DNA of 64,000 nucleotides from Promicromonospora panici (lineage in GTDB: Bacteria; Actinomycetota; Actinomycetes; Actinomycetales; Cellulomonadaceae): NCBI RefSeq assembly GCF_900608595.1, contig NZ_UWYY01000023.1:1-64000 (forward strand), given 5' to 3'. Positions 1-9,158 of this stretch are shown here, one piece after another. Position numbers and translations under genes: made by a program. The notes below the pieces were generated by a model. That model had not been told where the DNA came from. It saw only the letters and a list, made by a program, of their open reading frames with translations, and ran no database searches. The first letter of the stretch is position 1. Each line of letters opens with the position of its first letter.

Positions 1-3
1 CCG

Positions 4-855
4 TCAGCCCGAGGCGACGGCGGCGGACAGGTCACGCACCGCGTCGCGGATCGCGTCCCGCGCCGGGGTGAGGTACTTGCGTGGGTCGGTGACCGCCTCG
101 TCGTCCGCGAGGTGCGCCCGGACTCGGGCGGTGTAGCCGACGTTGAGCGCGGTGCCGATGTTGATCTTGCGGATGCCGGCGGCGACGGCGGCCCGGAGCG
201 CCGGCATCGGCACGCCCGAGGAGCCGTGCAGCACGAGCGGCACCGGAAGGCGCTCCGCGAGGCGCGCGATCAGGTCCAGGTCGAGCCGCGCCGTCGCCGT
301 GGTCATCGCGTGCGAGCTGCCCACGGCCACGGCGAGGCCGTCGACGCCGGTCCGCTCCACGAACGACGCCGCCTCGTCCGGGTCGGTGCGCACGCCCGCC
401 GCGTGCGCCCCGTCCTTGCCGCCGATCTCGCCCAGCTCGGCCTCGATCCACAGCGACGTGCGGTGCCCGGTCGCGGCGAGCGCCGCCGTCGTCGCGATGT
501 TGTCCTCGTACGGCAGGTGGGCGGCGTCGACCATGAGCGACGAGATCCCGAGCCGCTCCGCCTCGGCAACGACCGAGCGAGCCAGCTCGGCGTCCTGCAC
601 GTGGTCGAGGTGCACCGAGACGGGGACGCCCGCCGACGCCGCCACCTCGCGGCAGGCCGCGACCAGCGGCGCCATCCGCCCGCCGTGGAAGCGGACGGCG
701 TTCTCGCTGACCTGCAGGATCCCCGGGACGCCGGCGGCCTCGAGCCCTTCTGCGATGCCCTCCGCGTGCTCCAGCGTGATGACGTTGAACGCGAGGACGG
801 CGCCCTCGGACCGCACCGCGTCGGCGATGAGGGCGCTCGTCGCCGCGAGGGTCAC
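4..855 (-). CDS. class II fructose/tagatose-bisphosphate aldolase family protein
   Basis: This zinc-dependent class II aldolase probably splits a ketose 1,6-bisphosphate (tagatose- or fructose-bisphosphate) into two triose phosphates in the cytoplasm. The 283 residues match the GatY/KbaY/FbaA length. Visible landmarks are HLDH at 82-85 (catalytic Asp84, zinc ligand His85), EAELGEIGG at 138-146, GSSHAM at 179-184 (His182), HGSSG at 210-214 (His210) and KINIGT at 230-235. The start overlaps the stop of the upstream GH4 gene by 4 bases, so the two are translationally coupled. With the PfkB kinases and AgaS-like protein further along, tagatose-1,6-bisphosphate is the likely substrate, but that choice is inference. 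Confidence 0.85.
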   Translation of the reverse strand: MTLAATSALIADAVRSEGAVLAFNVITLEHAEGIAEGLEAAGVPGILQVSENAVRFHGGRMAPLVAACREVAASAGVPVSVHLDHVQDAELARSVVAEAERLGISSLMVDAAHLPYEDNIATTAALAATGHRTSLWIEAELGEIGGKDGAHAAGVRTDPDEAASFVERTGVDGLAVAVGSSHAMTTATARLDLDLIARLAERLPVPLVLHGSSGVPMPALRAAVAAGIRKINIGTALNVGYTARVRAHLADDEAVTDPRKYLTPARDAIRDAVRDLSAAVASG

Positions 856-2168
856 AGCGCGCCCGCCGCGACCGGCACGCGCAGGGCGTCGGGCAGCAGG
901 GCGCCGTGCGCGACGGTGAGCTCGTCACAGACCGCCCAGATCTGCTCGGGGGTCAACGTGGACGCCGTGTTCGGGTCCATCAGCGCGGCCTGGCGGACCA
1001 GGAGCGGTTCGCCGATGCGGGCGGCCTCCACGGTCAGCCGCCCGACCGAGACGTATGCCTGGTTGACCGCGGCGCACTGGATCGGCAGCGCCCCCATCGG
1101 CACCGCCGCGATGCCCGAGGCATCGACCATCGCGGGCACCTCGACGACGGCGTCCTGCCCCAGGTTGTCGATCAGCCCGCGGTTGGGCACGTTGACGTGC
1201 ACCTCGCGGCGGGTCCCCGTGACGAGCGAGTGGATGATCTGCGGCGCGTACTCGCTCGCGCCGTCCTCGAGCTCCAGGTCGCCACCCGCGGCGAGGGTCT
1301 TCCTGGCCCGGTCGAGCTCGGCGAGGTTCTCGCGGCTGATGCCGACGTACTCGAGCGGCTCCAGGCGATAGCGCTCGATCTGCGCGTCCGAGCGCAGGAA
1401 CCACGACAGGTACTCCGACGAGTGCTCGCTCGTCTCCGTGGGGTAGTAGCCGATGCGGCGGAAGATCTCGACGCGCACCCGGCGCTCCAGCCCGAGGTCG
1501 GCGCGGATGCGGTCGCGCAGCGCCGGGTACAGGTCCTGGCCGTCGTGCTGCCACTCCAGCAGCCAGGCCTGGTGGTTGACGCCGGCCGCGCGGAAGCGGG
1601 TCTCCGCCACCGGGACGTCCACCAGTTCTGCGAGGTCGTGCGCGGTCCAGTAGACGCTGTGGCACAGCCCGGCGACCTTGAGCTCGGGCGCGACGACGGA
1701 CAGCCACCACACGTTCATCGCCATCGGGTTGGTGTAGTTGAGCAGCCACGCGTCCGGGCACAGCTCGCGCATGTCCGCGGCCAGCGCCGTGAGCACCGGG
1801 AACGTCCGCAGCGCGCGGAAGATCCCGCCCACACCGGTCGTGTCGCCGATCGTCTGTCGCAACCCGTGCCGCGCCGGGATCTCGAGGTCGGCGATCGTCG
1901 CGGGGACGCCGCCGACCTGGATCATGTTGATGACGAAGTCCGCACCGTCGAGCGCGGCTCGGCGGTCCGCGGTCGCGACGACGGTCGCCCGGCCGCCGAG
2001 CCGGCGGTCGACCTGCCGGGCGGTCGCCTCGGCGACGTCGAGCCGCTCGGGGTCGATGTCGTGGAGCACGAGGCGCGCGTCCGCGAGCTCCGGGAAACGC
2101 AGGATGTCGGCGACGAGCTGCCGGGTGAAGACGACGCTCCCGGCGCCGATGAACGCGATGCTGACCAT
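852..2168 (-). CDS. GH4 family alpha-galactosidase-like glycosidase (NAD/Mn dependent)
   Basis: GH4 enzymes cleave glycosides by an NAD+-dependent oxidation/elimination route and need a divalent metal. Counted from the chosen ATG at 2168, the N-terminus starts directly with the Rossmann motif AFIGAGS. NYTNPMAMN lies near 144-152, the family's Cys-His-Ser metal motif (CHSVYW) near 169-174 and GVNHQAW near 196-202. An ATG four codons upstream (2180) is the alternative start, and neither has a strong ribosome site. CHS is the motif of the alpha-galactosidase/alpha-glucosidase branch. The ABC transporter delivers unphosphorylated sugars, so action on an alpha-galactoside or alpha-N-acetylgalactosaminide is plausible. 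It faces the DeoR regulator gene divergently across a short operator region. Confidence 0.85.
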   Translation of the reverse strand: MVSIAFIGAGSVVFTRQLVADILRFPELADARLVLHDIDPERLDVAEATARQVDRRLGGRATVVATADRRAALDGADFVINMIQVGGVPATIADLEIPARHGLRQTIGDTTGVGGIFRALRTFPVLTALAADMRELCPDAWLLNYTNPMAMNVWWLSVVAPELKVAGLCHSVYWTAHDLAELVDVPVAETRFRAAGVNHQAWLLEWQHDGQDLYPALRDRIRADLGLERRVRVEIFRRIGYYPTETSEHSSEYLSWFLRSDAQIERYRLEPLEYVGISRENLAELDRARKTLAAGGDLELEDGASEYAPQIIHSLVTGTRREVHVNVPNRGLIDNLGQDAVVEVPAMVDASGIAAVPMGALPIQCAAVNQAYVSVGRLTVEAARIGEPLLVRQAALMDPNTASTLTPEQIWAVCDELTVAHGALLPDALRVPVAAGAL

Positions 2169-2210
2169 GGCGTTGATCATCCGTGAGTCCGCGCGAGATG
2201 TGCAAGAATA

Positions 2211-2237
2211 CGATCAGAATTCGCGCTGAACGATCAG
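2211..2237. promoter_or_regulatory. probable DeoR-type operator (CGATCAG direct repeat)
   Basis: CGATCAG occurs at 2211-2217 and again at 2231-2237, a 20-base step close to two helical turns. It lies in the short region between the divergent GH4 and DeoR genes. The same heptamer is in the palindrome at 9280-9306 upstream of the SIS gene. I infer that it is the recognition element of the DeoR-family protein encoded at 2268. Confidence 0.5.
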
Positions 2238-2267
2238 TTTGAGTGAGCGGTTCGAGAAGGGAACGGC

Positions 2268-3074
2268 ATGGCGACCACGGCGGAGTCGGAACCACGCGCC
2301 ATCTCGCACAAGCGCACCGAGCGGATGATGCGGACCCTGACCTACGTCAACGAACAGGGCACCGCCCGGCTCACCGACCTCGTCCGGGAGCTCGACGTCT
2401 CGTCGGCGACGATGCGGCGCGACCTGGCCGCCATGGAGGAGCAGGGCCTGCTGGTCCGCACCCACGGTGGCGTCCGCGCGCTCGATCCCACCACTGAGGT
2501 CCCCGTGCTGCTGCGGGACAGCCGGTTCCGGGACGCCAAGGCGCGCATCGCCGAGCATGCCGCGGGCCTGCTTCCGGCCGGGCGCTACTCGGTCGCCATC
2601 AGCGGCGGCACGACGGCGGCCGCCGTCGCCCGCGAGCTGGCCACGCGCCCCGACCTCGCGATCGTGACGAACGCGCTGACCACCGCCACCGAGCTGGCCT
2701 CCCGGAGCAACCTGAAGGTGATCATGACCGGCGGGTTCGTCCGGTCCAGCTCGTTCGAGGCCGTCGGGGCTCTGGCCGAGAACACGTTCAACGCCATCAA
2801 CGTCGGGACGGCGTTCCTGGGCACCGACGGCATCAGCGTGCGCGGTGGCGCCACGACCCACGACGAGACCGAGGCCCGCACCAACCACGCCATGCTGGCG
2901 CACGCCGAGCACGTGGTGGTCGTGGCCGACGGCTCGAAGGTCGGCCGGGTGACCCTCGCCAAGGTCGCCGACCTCTCGGAGATCGACGTGCTGGTCACGG
3001 ACTCGTCGGCCGACCCGGAGGCCCTCGCGGCGATCGAGGCGGCGGGCGTGGAGATCCAGGTGGTCCCGGACTGA
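2268..3074 (+). CDS. DeoR family transcriptional repressor
   Basis: This is a 268-residue sugar-metabolism repressor of the DeoR/GlpR/AgaR type. The N-terminal helix-turn-helix (about residues 15-70) contains TARLTDLVRELDVSSATMRR followed by the family's LVRTHGG signature. The rest is a DeoRC effector domain with SGGTTAAAVA, which binds phosphorylated sugars in characterised relatives. The start has a GAAGGGAAC ribosome site. It lies divergent to the GH4/aldolase pair and convergent with the kinase genes. Shared CGATCAG motifs at 2211-2237 and 9280-9306 suggest that it controls both arms of the locus and itself. Confidence 0.88.
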   Translation: MATTAESEPRAISHKRTERMMRTLTYVNEQGTARLTDLVRELDVSSATMRRDLAAMEEQGLLVRTHGGVRALDPTTEVPVLLRDSRFRDAKARIAEHAAGLLPAGRYSVAISGGTTAAAVARELATRPDLAIVTNALTTATELASRSNLKVIMTGGFVRSSSFEAVGALAENTFNAINVGTAFLGTDGISVRGGATTHDETEARTNHAMLAHAEHVVVVADGSKVGRVTLAKVADLSEIDVLVTDSSADPEALAAIEAAGVEIQVVPD

Positions 3075-3083
3075 CCCCGCTTT

Positions 3084-3144
3084 GTTGTGGGCGTGACCGT
3101 TGCGACTATGTGTCCGTCTTAGGCGCATCGGTCACGCCCACAAC
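3084..3144. terminator. bidirectional long-stem terminator between convergent genes
   Basis: GTTGTGGGCGTGACCG at 3084-3099 pairs perfectly with CGGTCACGCCCACAAC at 3129-3144 across a 29-base loop. It sits between the convergent DeoR and PfkB genes and overlaps the last codons of the latter. It has no U tract, as is common in high-GC actinobacteria. Confidence 0.75.
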
Positions 3145-4056
3145 CAAGATCTCGACCTCCTGGGTCAGGCTGCGGGCCAGGGACGGGTCCAGGAGGGCCG
3201 CGCCCGGGACCTGGGCGTTCGCTGTGCCGGTCGCCGTCGCGAGGGCCAGGGCCTCGGCCAGGCCGGCGCCGCCGTCGAGCGCGACGAGCAGGCCGCCCAG
3301 GAACGAGTCGCCGCTGCCCACCGGGAAGTTCCCCGTGTGTCCGGCGAGCCGTGCCCGGAGCACCCGGTCGCCGTCGGTCGCCCAGGCGCCGGCGGCACCG
3401 TCGGTGATGACGACCAGTCCCCCGGTGCGAGTGTGCACGGCGGCCAGCAGCTCGGGCACGGACGGTTCGGGATCCCCGCCCACCAGCTCCAGCGCCTCCG
3501 ACCGGTTGACCTTCACCAGATCGGGCCTCGCACCCACGGCGCTCCGCAGTGCCGCGCCGTGGCTGTCGACGGCGACCCGGACCCCGGCGTCGTGCAGGCG
3601 TCGTACGACGTCGGCGAGCAGGCCGTCCGGCGCGGAGTCCGGCAGGCCGCCCGCCACGAACCACCACCCGGGCCGGGCCGCCGCCAGCCCGACAGCGGTG
3701 TCCAGCGTGACCGCTGCCGTGCGCGCGGAAACCGGTACGGCGCGCTCGTAGATCTCGGTGAGCTGCCCGTCCGCGCGGGAGAAGATCGAGACGCAGCTGC
3801 GCGTCGGCTCCGTGCCGGGCACCACGTGCACGTCGACGCCGTCGGCCCGCGCGCCGTCAGCGACGTCCCGGCCCACGCCCGCGCCGAGCACCGCCACGGC
3901 GGACACCCGCGCGCCGAGCGCGGCGGCCGCGCGCGCCGCGTTCAGCGCCTTCCCGCCCGCGACCCGGTGGACCGAGCGCGGGCGCTGGATCCCGTCCAGC
4001 TCGTCCACCACGTACGTGACGTCGAGCGACGGGCTCAGCGCGATCGCGGAGATCAC
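3106..4056 (-). CDS. PfkB family kinase, tagatose-6-phosphate kinase / 1-phosphofructokinase type
   Basis: A 316-residue PfkB (ribokinase) family kinase of the LacC/FruK branch, which phosphorylates ketose phosphates to bisphosphates. The N-terminus IALSPSLDVTY is typical of that branch. GGKALNAARA lies at 34-43, VKVNRSE at 181-187, and the anion hole with the catalytic base, GSGDS, at 247-251 (Asp250). The product would be the substrate of the aldolase at 4..855. The start overlaps the stop of the second kinase gene by 4 bases. Tagatose-6-phosphate is preferred from context, but fructose-1-phosphate cannot be excluded. Confidence 0.82.
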   Translation of the reverse strand: MISAIALSPSLDVTYVVDELDGIQRPRSVHRVAGGKALNAARAAAALGARVSAVAVLGAGVGRDVADGARADGVDVHVVPGTEPTRSCVSIFSRADGQLTEIYERAVPVSARTAAVTLDTAVGLAAARPGWWFVAGGLPDSAPDGLLADVVRRLHDAGVRVAVDSHGAALRSAVGARPDLVKVNRSEALELVGGDPEPSVPELLAAVHTRTGGLVVITDGAAGAWATDGDRVLRARLAGHTGNFPVGSGDSFLGGLLVALDGGAGLAEALALATATGTANAQVPGAALLDPSLARSLTQEVEILVVGVTDAPKTDT

Positions 4057-5039
4057 CGCGCGAGCTCCCGGTCCAGGTCAGCGAGCGTGGCCTGCCGCCC
4101 GGTCCCGCCGGACCCGAGCGTCGACAGCGACCCCGCGACGGTCGCCCACCGCACGCGCCTGGCCTCGTCCAGGACGCCGTGCGCCAGTGCCGCCAGGTAT
4201 CCCGCGTCGAAGCTGTCCCCCGCTCCGGTCGTGTCGACGACGTCGACGGCCACGCCCGGCGCGCGGACGACGTCGCCGTCCGCCCCGACCGACCAGCCGC
4301 CGTCGGCCCCGTCCTTGACGACCACCCGCGGACCACACCGTGCGAGCCGCGTCGCGAGCTCGACGTCGTCGAGGCTCTCGTGCGGGCCCGCCGACTCGCC
4401 CAGCGCGCCCGCGATGGCGCGCAGCTCGTTGCGGTTGGGCAGCAGCAGGTCCAGGTGGCCCAGCACCTCGTCCAGTCCCGCCCACAGCTGCGCCGGGTCC
4501 CAGTTCGTGTCGAGGCTCGTCGTCCAGCCCTGCGCCCGGGCGCGCGCGAGCACGCCGGGCAGAGCCCGCGCCAGGCCGGGCTGCAGAAAGTACGAGGCGA
4601 CGTGCAGCAGCCCCGGTCGAGCGCTCCGCGCGTCGAGCACCTCCGTGACGCGCTCCCCCGTGAGCGTGGGGATGGTCCCCGGCACGGTCAGGATCGCCCG
4701 GTCCGCCGGCGTGGAGAGGATGACGGACAGGCCGGTCGGCTCGCCGTCCGCCACCTCGACGGACCCGACGTCGACACCGCACGCGCGCAGGGCGTCGAGC
4801 GTGAACGTGCCGAACGTGTCGGCGCCCACCCGTGCCATTAGCGACGTCGGCACCCCGAGGCGCGCGACGCCCGACGCGGCGATGCTCGCCGAACCGCCGA
4901 GCACCAGGTCGCACGAGTCGGCGAGCTGCTCGGCCTGGCCGAACCGGGGCACGACGTCGCCACGCAGCACCAGGTCGACGTTGGCGTCACCCACGACCAC
5001 GACGGGCAGCGGGTGCGGCGCGGTCTCCAAGTCGGTCAT
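4053..5039 (-). CDS. PfkB family carbohydrate kinase
   Basis: A second ribokinase-family kinase of 328 residues, which would phosphorylate the imported free sugar. It opens with VVVGDANVDLVLRGD. LLPNRNE lies at 199-205 and the family signature DTTGAGDSFDAG at about 269-280, with catalytic Asp275. The usual N-terminal glycine motif (GGxxxN) reads GGSASIAA. The ATG at 5039 was chosen because it overlaps the permease stop as ATGA and because the family homology begins just after it. Reading further upstream would only translate the permease in the wrong frame. Having two PfkB kinases in one operon suggests sequential phosphorylation, free sugar then sugar phosphate. Confidence 0.85.
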   Translation of the reverse strand: MTDLETAPHPLPVVVVGDANVDLVLRGDVVPRFGQAEQLADSCDLVLGGSASIAASGVARLGVPTSLMARVGADTFGTFTLDALRACGVDVGSVEVADGEPTGLSVILSTPADRAILTVPGTIPTLTGERVTEVLDARSARPGLLHVASYFLQPGLARALPGVLARARAQGWTTSLDTNWDPAQLWAGLDEVLGHLDLLLPNRNELRAIAGALGESAGPHESLDDVELATRLARCGPRVVVKDGADGGWSVGADGDVVRAPGVAVDVVDTTGAGDSFDAGYLAALAHGVLDEARRVRWATVAGSLSTLGSGGTGRQATLADLDRELAR

Positions 5040-5923
5040 CCCTTGACTCCCGTGAACGTCATGGTGGCGATGAACTGCTTCTGCGCGAACACGAAGAAGA
5101 GGATCAGGGGCAGCGTAGCCACCACGTTGCTCGCCATGAGCAGCGACCAGTCGGTACGCCGGGCCCCCTGGAAGTTGGTGATACCGAGCTGCAGCGTGAA
5201 CGCGCTCGGGTCGTTGATCGCGATCAGCGGCCAGACGAGATCGTTCCAGGAGCTCAGCAGCGTGAAGATCGCGAGGGTCGCGAGCGCCGGCCGGGCCAGC
5301 GGCAGGATGATCCGCCAGAACGTCGTCCAGCGGGAACAGCCGTCGAGCAGGGCCGCCTCCTCGAGCTCCGCCGGCAGGGACAGGAAGAACTGCCGCATCA
5401 GGAAGATCCCGAACACGGACGCGAGCCACGGGACCATCGCCGCCGCCAGGGTGTCGATGATCCCGACGCGGGCGAACATGACGTAGGTCGGCACCATGAG
5501 CAGCTGCGTCGGGATCATGATCGTCGCGAGGATCATGAGGAACCCGGCGCTGCGTCCCGGGAACTTCAGCCGCGCGAACCCGTAGCCCGCGAGCGAGCAC
5601 AGGGCGAGGTGGGAGACCACCGCGACCAGCGACACCAGTACGGTGTTGCCGGTCCACAGGAGCACGTTGGTGTCGCGGAACAGCTTCACGTACCCGTCGA
5701 GCGTCAGCTCGGAGGGGAAGAACCGCGGCGGGAACCGGTTGATCTCCGACTCGGGCGTCAGGGACGTGAGGAACATCTGCACGAACGGGATGGCGAAGAG
5801 CAGGGCCACGGGCACGAGCACGAAGTGCGCCCAGCCCGTGCGGCGCCGCCGTTTCGGCGTCGGCTCCTCCTCGATGGACGACGGCGACCAGGACGCGGGC
5901 CGGGGCGAGGCGAGAACGGTCAT
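5036..5923 (-). CDS. carbohydrate ABC transporter permease (MalG type)
   Basis: One of the two integral membrane subunits of a CUT1-type sugar importer, 295 residues, with six predicted hydrophobic segments after a basic N-terminus. The EAA loop that contacts the ATPase is visible as ELEEAALLDGCSRWTTFWRI. No ATP-binding subunit is encoded nearby, so a shared MsiK-type ATPase is likely, as known in actinobacteria. Its start overlaps... the kinase start lies inside its stop codon region (4 bases), and its own start at 5923 overlaps the stop of the MalF-type gene by 4 bases. Confidence 0.9.
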   Translation of the reverse strand: MTVLASPRPASWSPSSIEEEPTPKRRRRTGWAHFVLVPVALLFAIPFVQMFLTSLTPESEINRFPPRFFPSELTLDGYVKLFRDTNVLLWTGNTVLVSLVAVVSHLALCSLAGYGFARLKFPGRSAGFLMILATIMIPTQLLMVPTYVMFARVGIIDTLAAAMVPWLASVFGIFLMRQFFLSLPAELEEAALLDGCSRWTTFWRIILPLARPALATLAIFTLLSSWNDLVWPLIAINDPSAFTLQLGITNFQGARRTDWSLLMASNVVATLPLILFFVFAQKQFIATMTFTGVKG

Positions 5924-6882
5924 CCCAGACCTCCTACGGTGCTGCGGCGTGAGTAGACCGTCACGCCGATGGTGATCGCGAGCGTGACGGCGAACAGCCC
6001 GTAGGCGACCGCCGACGCATAGCCGAACTCGAGGTCCTTGAAGGCGGAGGTCCAGAGGTAGTAGACGATCGTCTCCGTGGCCCCGAGCGGTCCGCCTCGC
6101 GTGGTCGTGTACACCAGGTCGAAGAGCTGGATGGCCTGGATCGTCTGCCAGATGCCGACGAAGACCGTCACGGGCGCGAGCTGCGGGAACGTGACGTGCC
6201 AGAAGGACTGCCAGCGGTTGGCGCCGTCGACCCACGCGGCCTCCGTGAGCTCGGCGGGGATGTCCTGCAATGCGGCGAGGTAGATGACCGTGGTGAAGGC
6301 GGCCTGCCCCCACAGCGACATGATCGCGATGACCACCATTGCCTGGCCCGGGTCCTCCAGCCAGCCCTGCTGGGGCAGCCCCATGACGCGCAGCACGTTG
6401 TTGACGAGCCCGAACTGGGGGTTGAACAGGTACGTCGTCAGGATGCCGGTCGCGGCGGCGGACACCACGAACGGGAGGAAGATCAGGGTGCGGTACAGGC
6501 CGACCAGGACGATCCGCCGGTTCAGCGCCACGGCGAGGCCCAGGCCCAGCAGCACCGACGCCGGCACGAACAGCGCCGTGTACAGCAGGGTGTGCCCGGC
6601 GGCCGCGGCGAGATCGGCGTCGCCGGCCATCTCGCGATAGTTGTCGAACCCCACCTGCTCGGGAACGGAGAACCCGTTCCACTCCTGCAGAGAGAGCAGG
6701 AACGCCCAGGCCGCGGGAAAGATCGACAGGCCCAGCACGATGACGGTCGCCGGCGCGACGAACCCCCACCCGGTGAGCCCCTCCCGCACCCGGCGGTCCG
6801 GGCCCGGCCGCCGCGCCGGGACGGGACGCCGGGCCGGGCCTTGCCGCCTGGGCCGCCTGGCCGGGACGGCGGTCGCCGTCAT
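5920..6882 (-). CDS. carbohydrate ABC transporter permease (MalF type)
   Basis: The partner permease, 320 residues. A very basic Arg/Pro-rich cytoplasmic N-terminus of about 35 residues precedes the first membrane helix (WGFVAPATVIVLGLSIFPAA). The EAA motif reads ELTEAAWVDGANRWQSFW. The start at 6882 lies within the stop of the binding-protein gene (ATGA overlap). With the MalG-type partner it would form the membrane channel for the sugar captured by the lipoprotein at 6879..8207. Confidence 0.9.
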   Translation of the reverse strand: MTATAVPARRPRRQGPARRPVPARRPGPDRRVREGLTGWGFVAPATVIVLGLSIFPAAWAFLLSLQEWNGFSVPEQVGFDNYREMAGDADLAAAAGHTLLYTALFVPASVLLGLGLAVALNRRIVLVGLYRTLIFLPFVVSAAATGILTTYLFNPQFGLVNNVLRVMGLPQQGWLEDPGQAMVVIAIMSLWGQAAFTTVIYLAALQDIPAELTEAAWVDGANRWQSFWHVTFPQLAPVTVFVGIWQTIQAIQLFDLVYTTTRGGPLGATETIVYYLWTSAFKDLEFGYASAVAYGLFAVTLAITIGVTVYSRRSTVGGLG

Positions 6883-8207
6883 TTGTCCGCCAGCGCGGCC
6901 GTCGCTTCGTCGGCGGCCCGCGTCAGCGCCTCGGCCGGCTCGCCCTGCCCCTGCAGCACCTCGGAGATCGCGGTGCCGATCGCCTCGGAGAGATTCACGT
7001 ACCCGGGGACGGTGGGGCGCGGGATCGTCGCGTTCTCGCTGTTCTCGGCCATCACGTCGAGGCCGGGCATGTCCTTGACCTGCTTCTGGAACTCCGGCGA
7101 GCCCATCTCGCTCTCGCGCAGCGGCAGGTTGCCGTACACGACGTTCCAGCGCACGTCCTGCTCGGGGTCGGTGAGCCACTTCGTGAACTCGTACGACCAG
7201 TACTCACGGTTGGCGTCCTGGTGGTCGAAGAGCACCCACAGGTCCGCGCCCGAGATGGTCGTGTGCTCGCCGTCGGTCCCGGGCAGCGGCACGACGCCGT
7301 AGTCCGTGCCGGCCACCTGGAGGTCGTACAGCGACCACGGGCCCGACGTGATCATGCCGATCTGGTCGCTCGCGAAGATCTGCCCGAACTTGGTGTCGGT
7401 CTGGTCGAGGTACACCGACTCGTCCTCGACCGCCATGTCGCGCAGGAGCGTGAGCGCCTCCACGCCGGCCGCCGAGTCGAAGGTCGCCTCGGTCTCGGAC
7501 TCGTCGAGGATCTCGCCGCCGTTCTGCCACAGGTGCGGCCAGAACTGCCAGGTCGTCTCCTCGGACCCGGAGACCGAGTACGCGTACCCGTAGGTGCTGG
7601 TCTCCGGGTCGGTCAGCTCGCGGGCCGCGGTGCGGAAGTCGTCCCAGGTCCAGTCCTCGGTGGGGTACTCGACCCCGGCCTCGTCGAAGACCGTCTTGTT
7701 GTAGATCAGGGACAGGTTGTCGACGACGGCGGGGAACCCGATGGTGGCATCACCCGTCGGCTGCGCCGTCTCCCGGGCCGCCCCCGAGAACTCCTCCCAG
7801 CCGACGGCGGGGTCGGCCACCTGTTCGGTGATGTCGAGCGTCCGCCCTGAGTCGGCGAGCTCGCTCGCCCACGAGCCGAATGCGTAGGAGATGTCGGGGT
7901 AGGTCCCGCCGGCGAACGACGACGACAGCTTCTGCAGCAGGTCCTCGGTCGACGGCGCCCCCGACGAGACCTCGATCGTGACGTTGGGGTGCTCCTGCTC
8001 GAACTCCTCGGCGAGCCCGGTGAGGATGGTCTGGGCCTGGTCGGCCTGTCCCGTCCACCAGGTGAGCGTGACGTCGGCGTCCTTGTCGAGCGTCGTCGCG
8101 CCCTGGGCGCCCGATGAGCACGAGGCGAGCAGCGCCGTCGTGAGGAGCAGGGCCGCGGCGCCCGCGGCGCCTCGTCCGCGGGCGGTACCGATGTGCTGAC
8201 GCAGCAT
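6879..8207 (-). CDS. extracellular carbohydrate-binding lipoprotein (ABC transporter)
   Basis: A family 1 solute-binding protein of 442 residues. The signal peptide ends in the lipobox LLASC with Cys30, so the mature protein is lipid-anchored outside the membrane. The body begins DVTLTWWTGQADQA, typical of CUT1 binding proteins for mono- and oligosaccharides. It is the first gene of the transporter set, followed by the two permeases with 4-base overlaps. The ligand cannot be read from the sequence; the neighbouring GH4, kinases and AgaS-like protein suggest a galactosamine- or galactoside-type sugar. Confidence 0.9.
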   Translation of the reverse strand: MLRQHIGTARGRGAAGAAALLLTTALLASCSSGAQGATTLDKDADVTLTWWTGQADQAQTILTGLAEEFEQEHPNVTIEVSSGAPSTEDLLQKLSSSFAGGTYPDISYAFGSWASELADSGRTLDITEQVADPAVGWEEFSGAARETAQPTGDATIGFPAVVDNLSLIYNKTVFDEAGVEYPTEDWTWDDFRTAARELTDPETSTYGYAYSVSGSEETTWQFWPHLWQNGGEILDESETEATFDSAAGVEALTLLRDMAVEDESVYLDQTDTKFGQIFASDQIGMITSGPWSLYDLQVAGTDYGVVPLPGTDGEHTTISGADLWVLFDHQDANREYWSYEFTKWLTDPEQDVRWNVVYGNLPLRESEMGSPEFQKQVKDMPGLDVMAENSENATIPRPTVPGYVNLSEAIGTAISEVLQGQGEPAEALTRAADEATAALADK

Positions 8208-8273
8208 GATCGTCCTCGTCTCTTCTGCGTTCTCTTGGTGGTCTTGTGGGGTAGCTGCTGGGTCGGTCGCGGC

Positions 8274-9158
8274 TCAGTCGAGTACGACGGACCGGGTCAG
8301 ATGGCGCGGGGCGTCGGCATCCAGCCCGCGCGAGCCGGCGAGCTCGACGGCCAGCCGCTGCGCCTGCACCAGCTGGATCAAGGGGTCGAGGTCCCAGTGC
8401 TGGACGGTCGCTCCCGTGCGTTCGATGTCGGCGGTGAGCGCCGGGTCGGCGTCGCCGAAGAGCGTGACCAGGCTGGTCTCCCCCGCCACCGCCACGGGGC
8501 CGTGGCGGTAGTCGAGGGCCGGGTAGGACTCCGACCATGCCTGCGCGGCCTCACGGATCTTGAGCGCGGCCTCCTGCGCGAGGCCGTAGGTCCAGGACCG
8601 GCCGAGAAAGACGAAGTGGTCGAACCGCGACGGGTCCACGGGGAGCGGCGCGGCGAGCACCTCCGCCGCCCGCTCGATCACCGGCCCGAGCTGCTCGCCG
8701 AACCCGGTGCGCGCCAGCGCCAGCACGGAGGTGGGGAACCGCGTCTGGACCACCGACGCCTCGTCCGCGAAGTCCAGCACGAGCGACTCGTCCGCCGCTT
8801 CGGCGACCGGGGTCCCTGCGACGCCGACGACCGCGGCCCTCACCGTGCCCGCGGGAACCTGGGCGAGCGCCTCGAGCACCTCGCTCGTCGTCCCCGAGCG
8901 GCTGATCACGACCACCCGGTCGTACGTGCGGCCCGGCGTCCACTCCGACGCGTAGGCGGCGTCGGTCTCGCCGTGGCCGGCGCGCTCCCGCAGGACCGCT
9001 ACCGACTCGGCGACGAACGCGCTGGTGCCACAGCCGAGCAGCAGGACCCGCTCGCCCCGGCGGCCGAGCACCGGTGCACCCTCCGTCGCCGCGTCGACGG
9101 CGCGCGCCCAGACCTCGGGCTGGCTGCGGATCTCGCTCTCGGTGGTGCTGATGCTCAC
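8274..9158 (-). CDS. SIS domain sugar isomerase/deaminase (AgaS-like)
   Basis: The 294-residue protein has tandem SIS (sugar isomerase) folds like AgaS, FrlB and the isomerase half of GlmS, which isomerise or deaminate amino-sugar phosphates. Visible motifs are LLLGCGTSAFVAES, VISRSGTTSEVLEAL (phosphate-binding Ser/Thr loop), a second-domain FLGRSWTYGLAQEAALKIRE and YRHGPVAV. A GTG start at 9158 is chosen: AGGAAG lies 6-9 bases upstream, while the open frame further upstream runs through the operator region and codes nothing recognisable. An AgaS role, galactosamine-6-phosphate to tagatose-6-phosphate, would link the transporter to the LacC-like kinase and the aldolase. Confidence 0.82.
   Translation of the reverse strand: MSISTTESEIRSQPEVWARAVDAATEGAPVLGRRGERVLLLGCGTSAFVAESVAVLRERAGHGETDAAYASEWTPGRTYDRVVVISRSGTTSEVLEALAQVPAGTVRAAVVGVAGTPVAEAADESLVLDFADEASVVQTRFPTSVLALARTGFGEQLGPVIERAAEVLAAPLPVDPSRFDHFVFLGRSWTYGLAQEAALKIREAAQAWSESYPALDYRHGPVAVAGETSLVTLFGDADPALTADIERTGATVQHWDLDPLIQLVQAQRLAVELAGSRGLDADAPRHLTRSVVLD

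Noticed and set aside
3100..5046. Long plus-strand open frame opposite the two kinase genes
   Set aside because: The minus strand carries two intact PfkB kinases with 4-base overlaps and catalytic motifs; the plus frame has none.
5036..6769. Long N-terminal extension of the MalG-type permease
   Set aside because: The extension is the MalF-type gene read in the wrong frame. The ATG at 5923 with its overlap and hydrophobic start fits the family.
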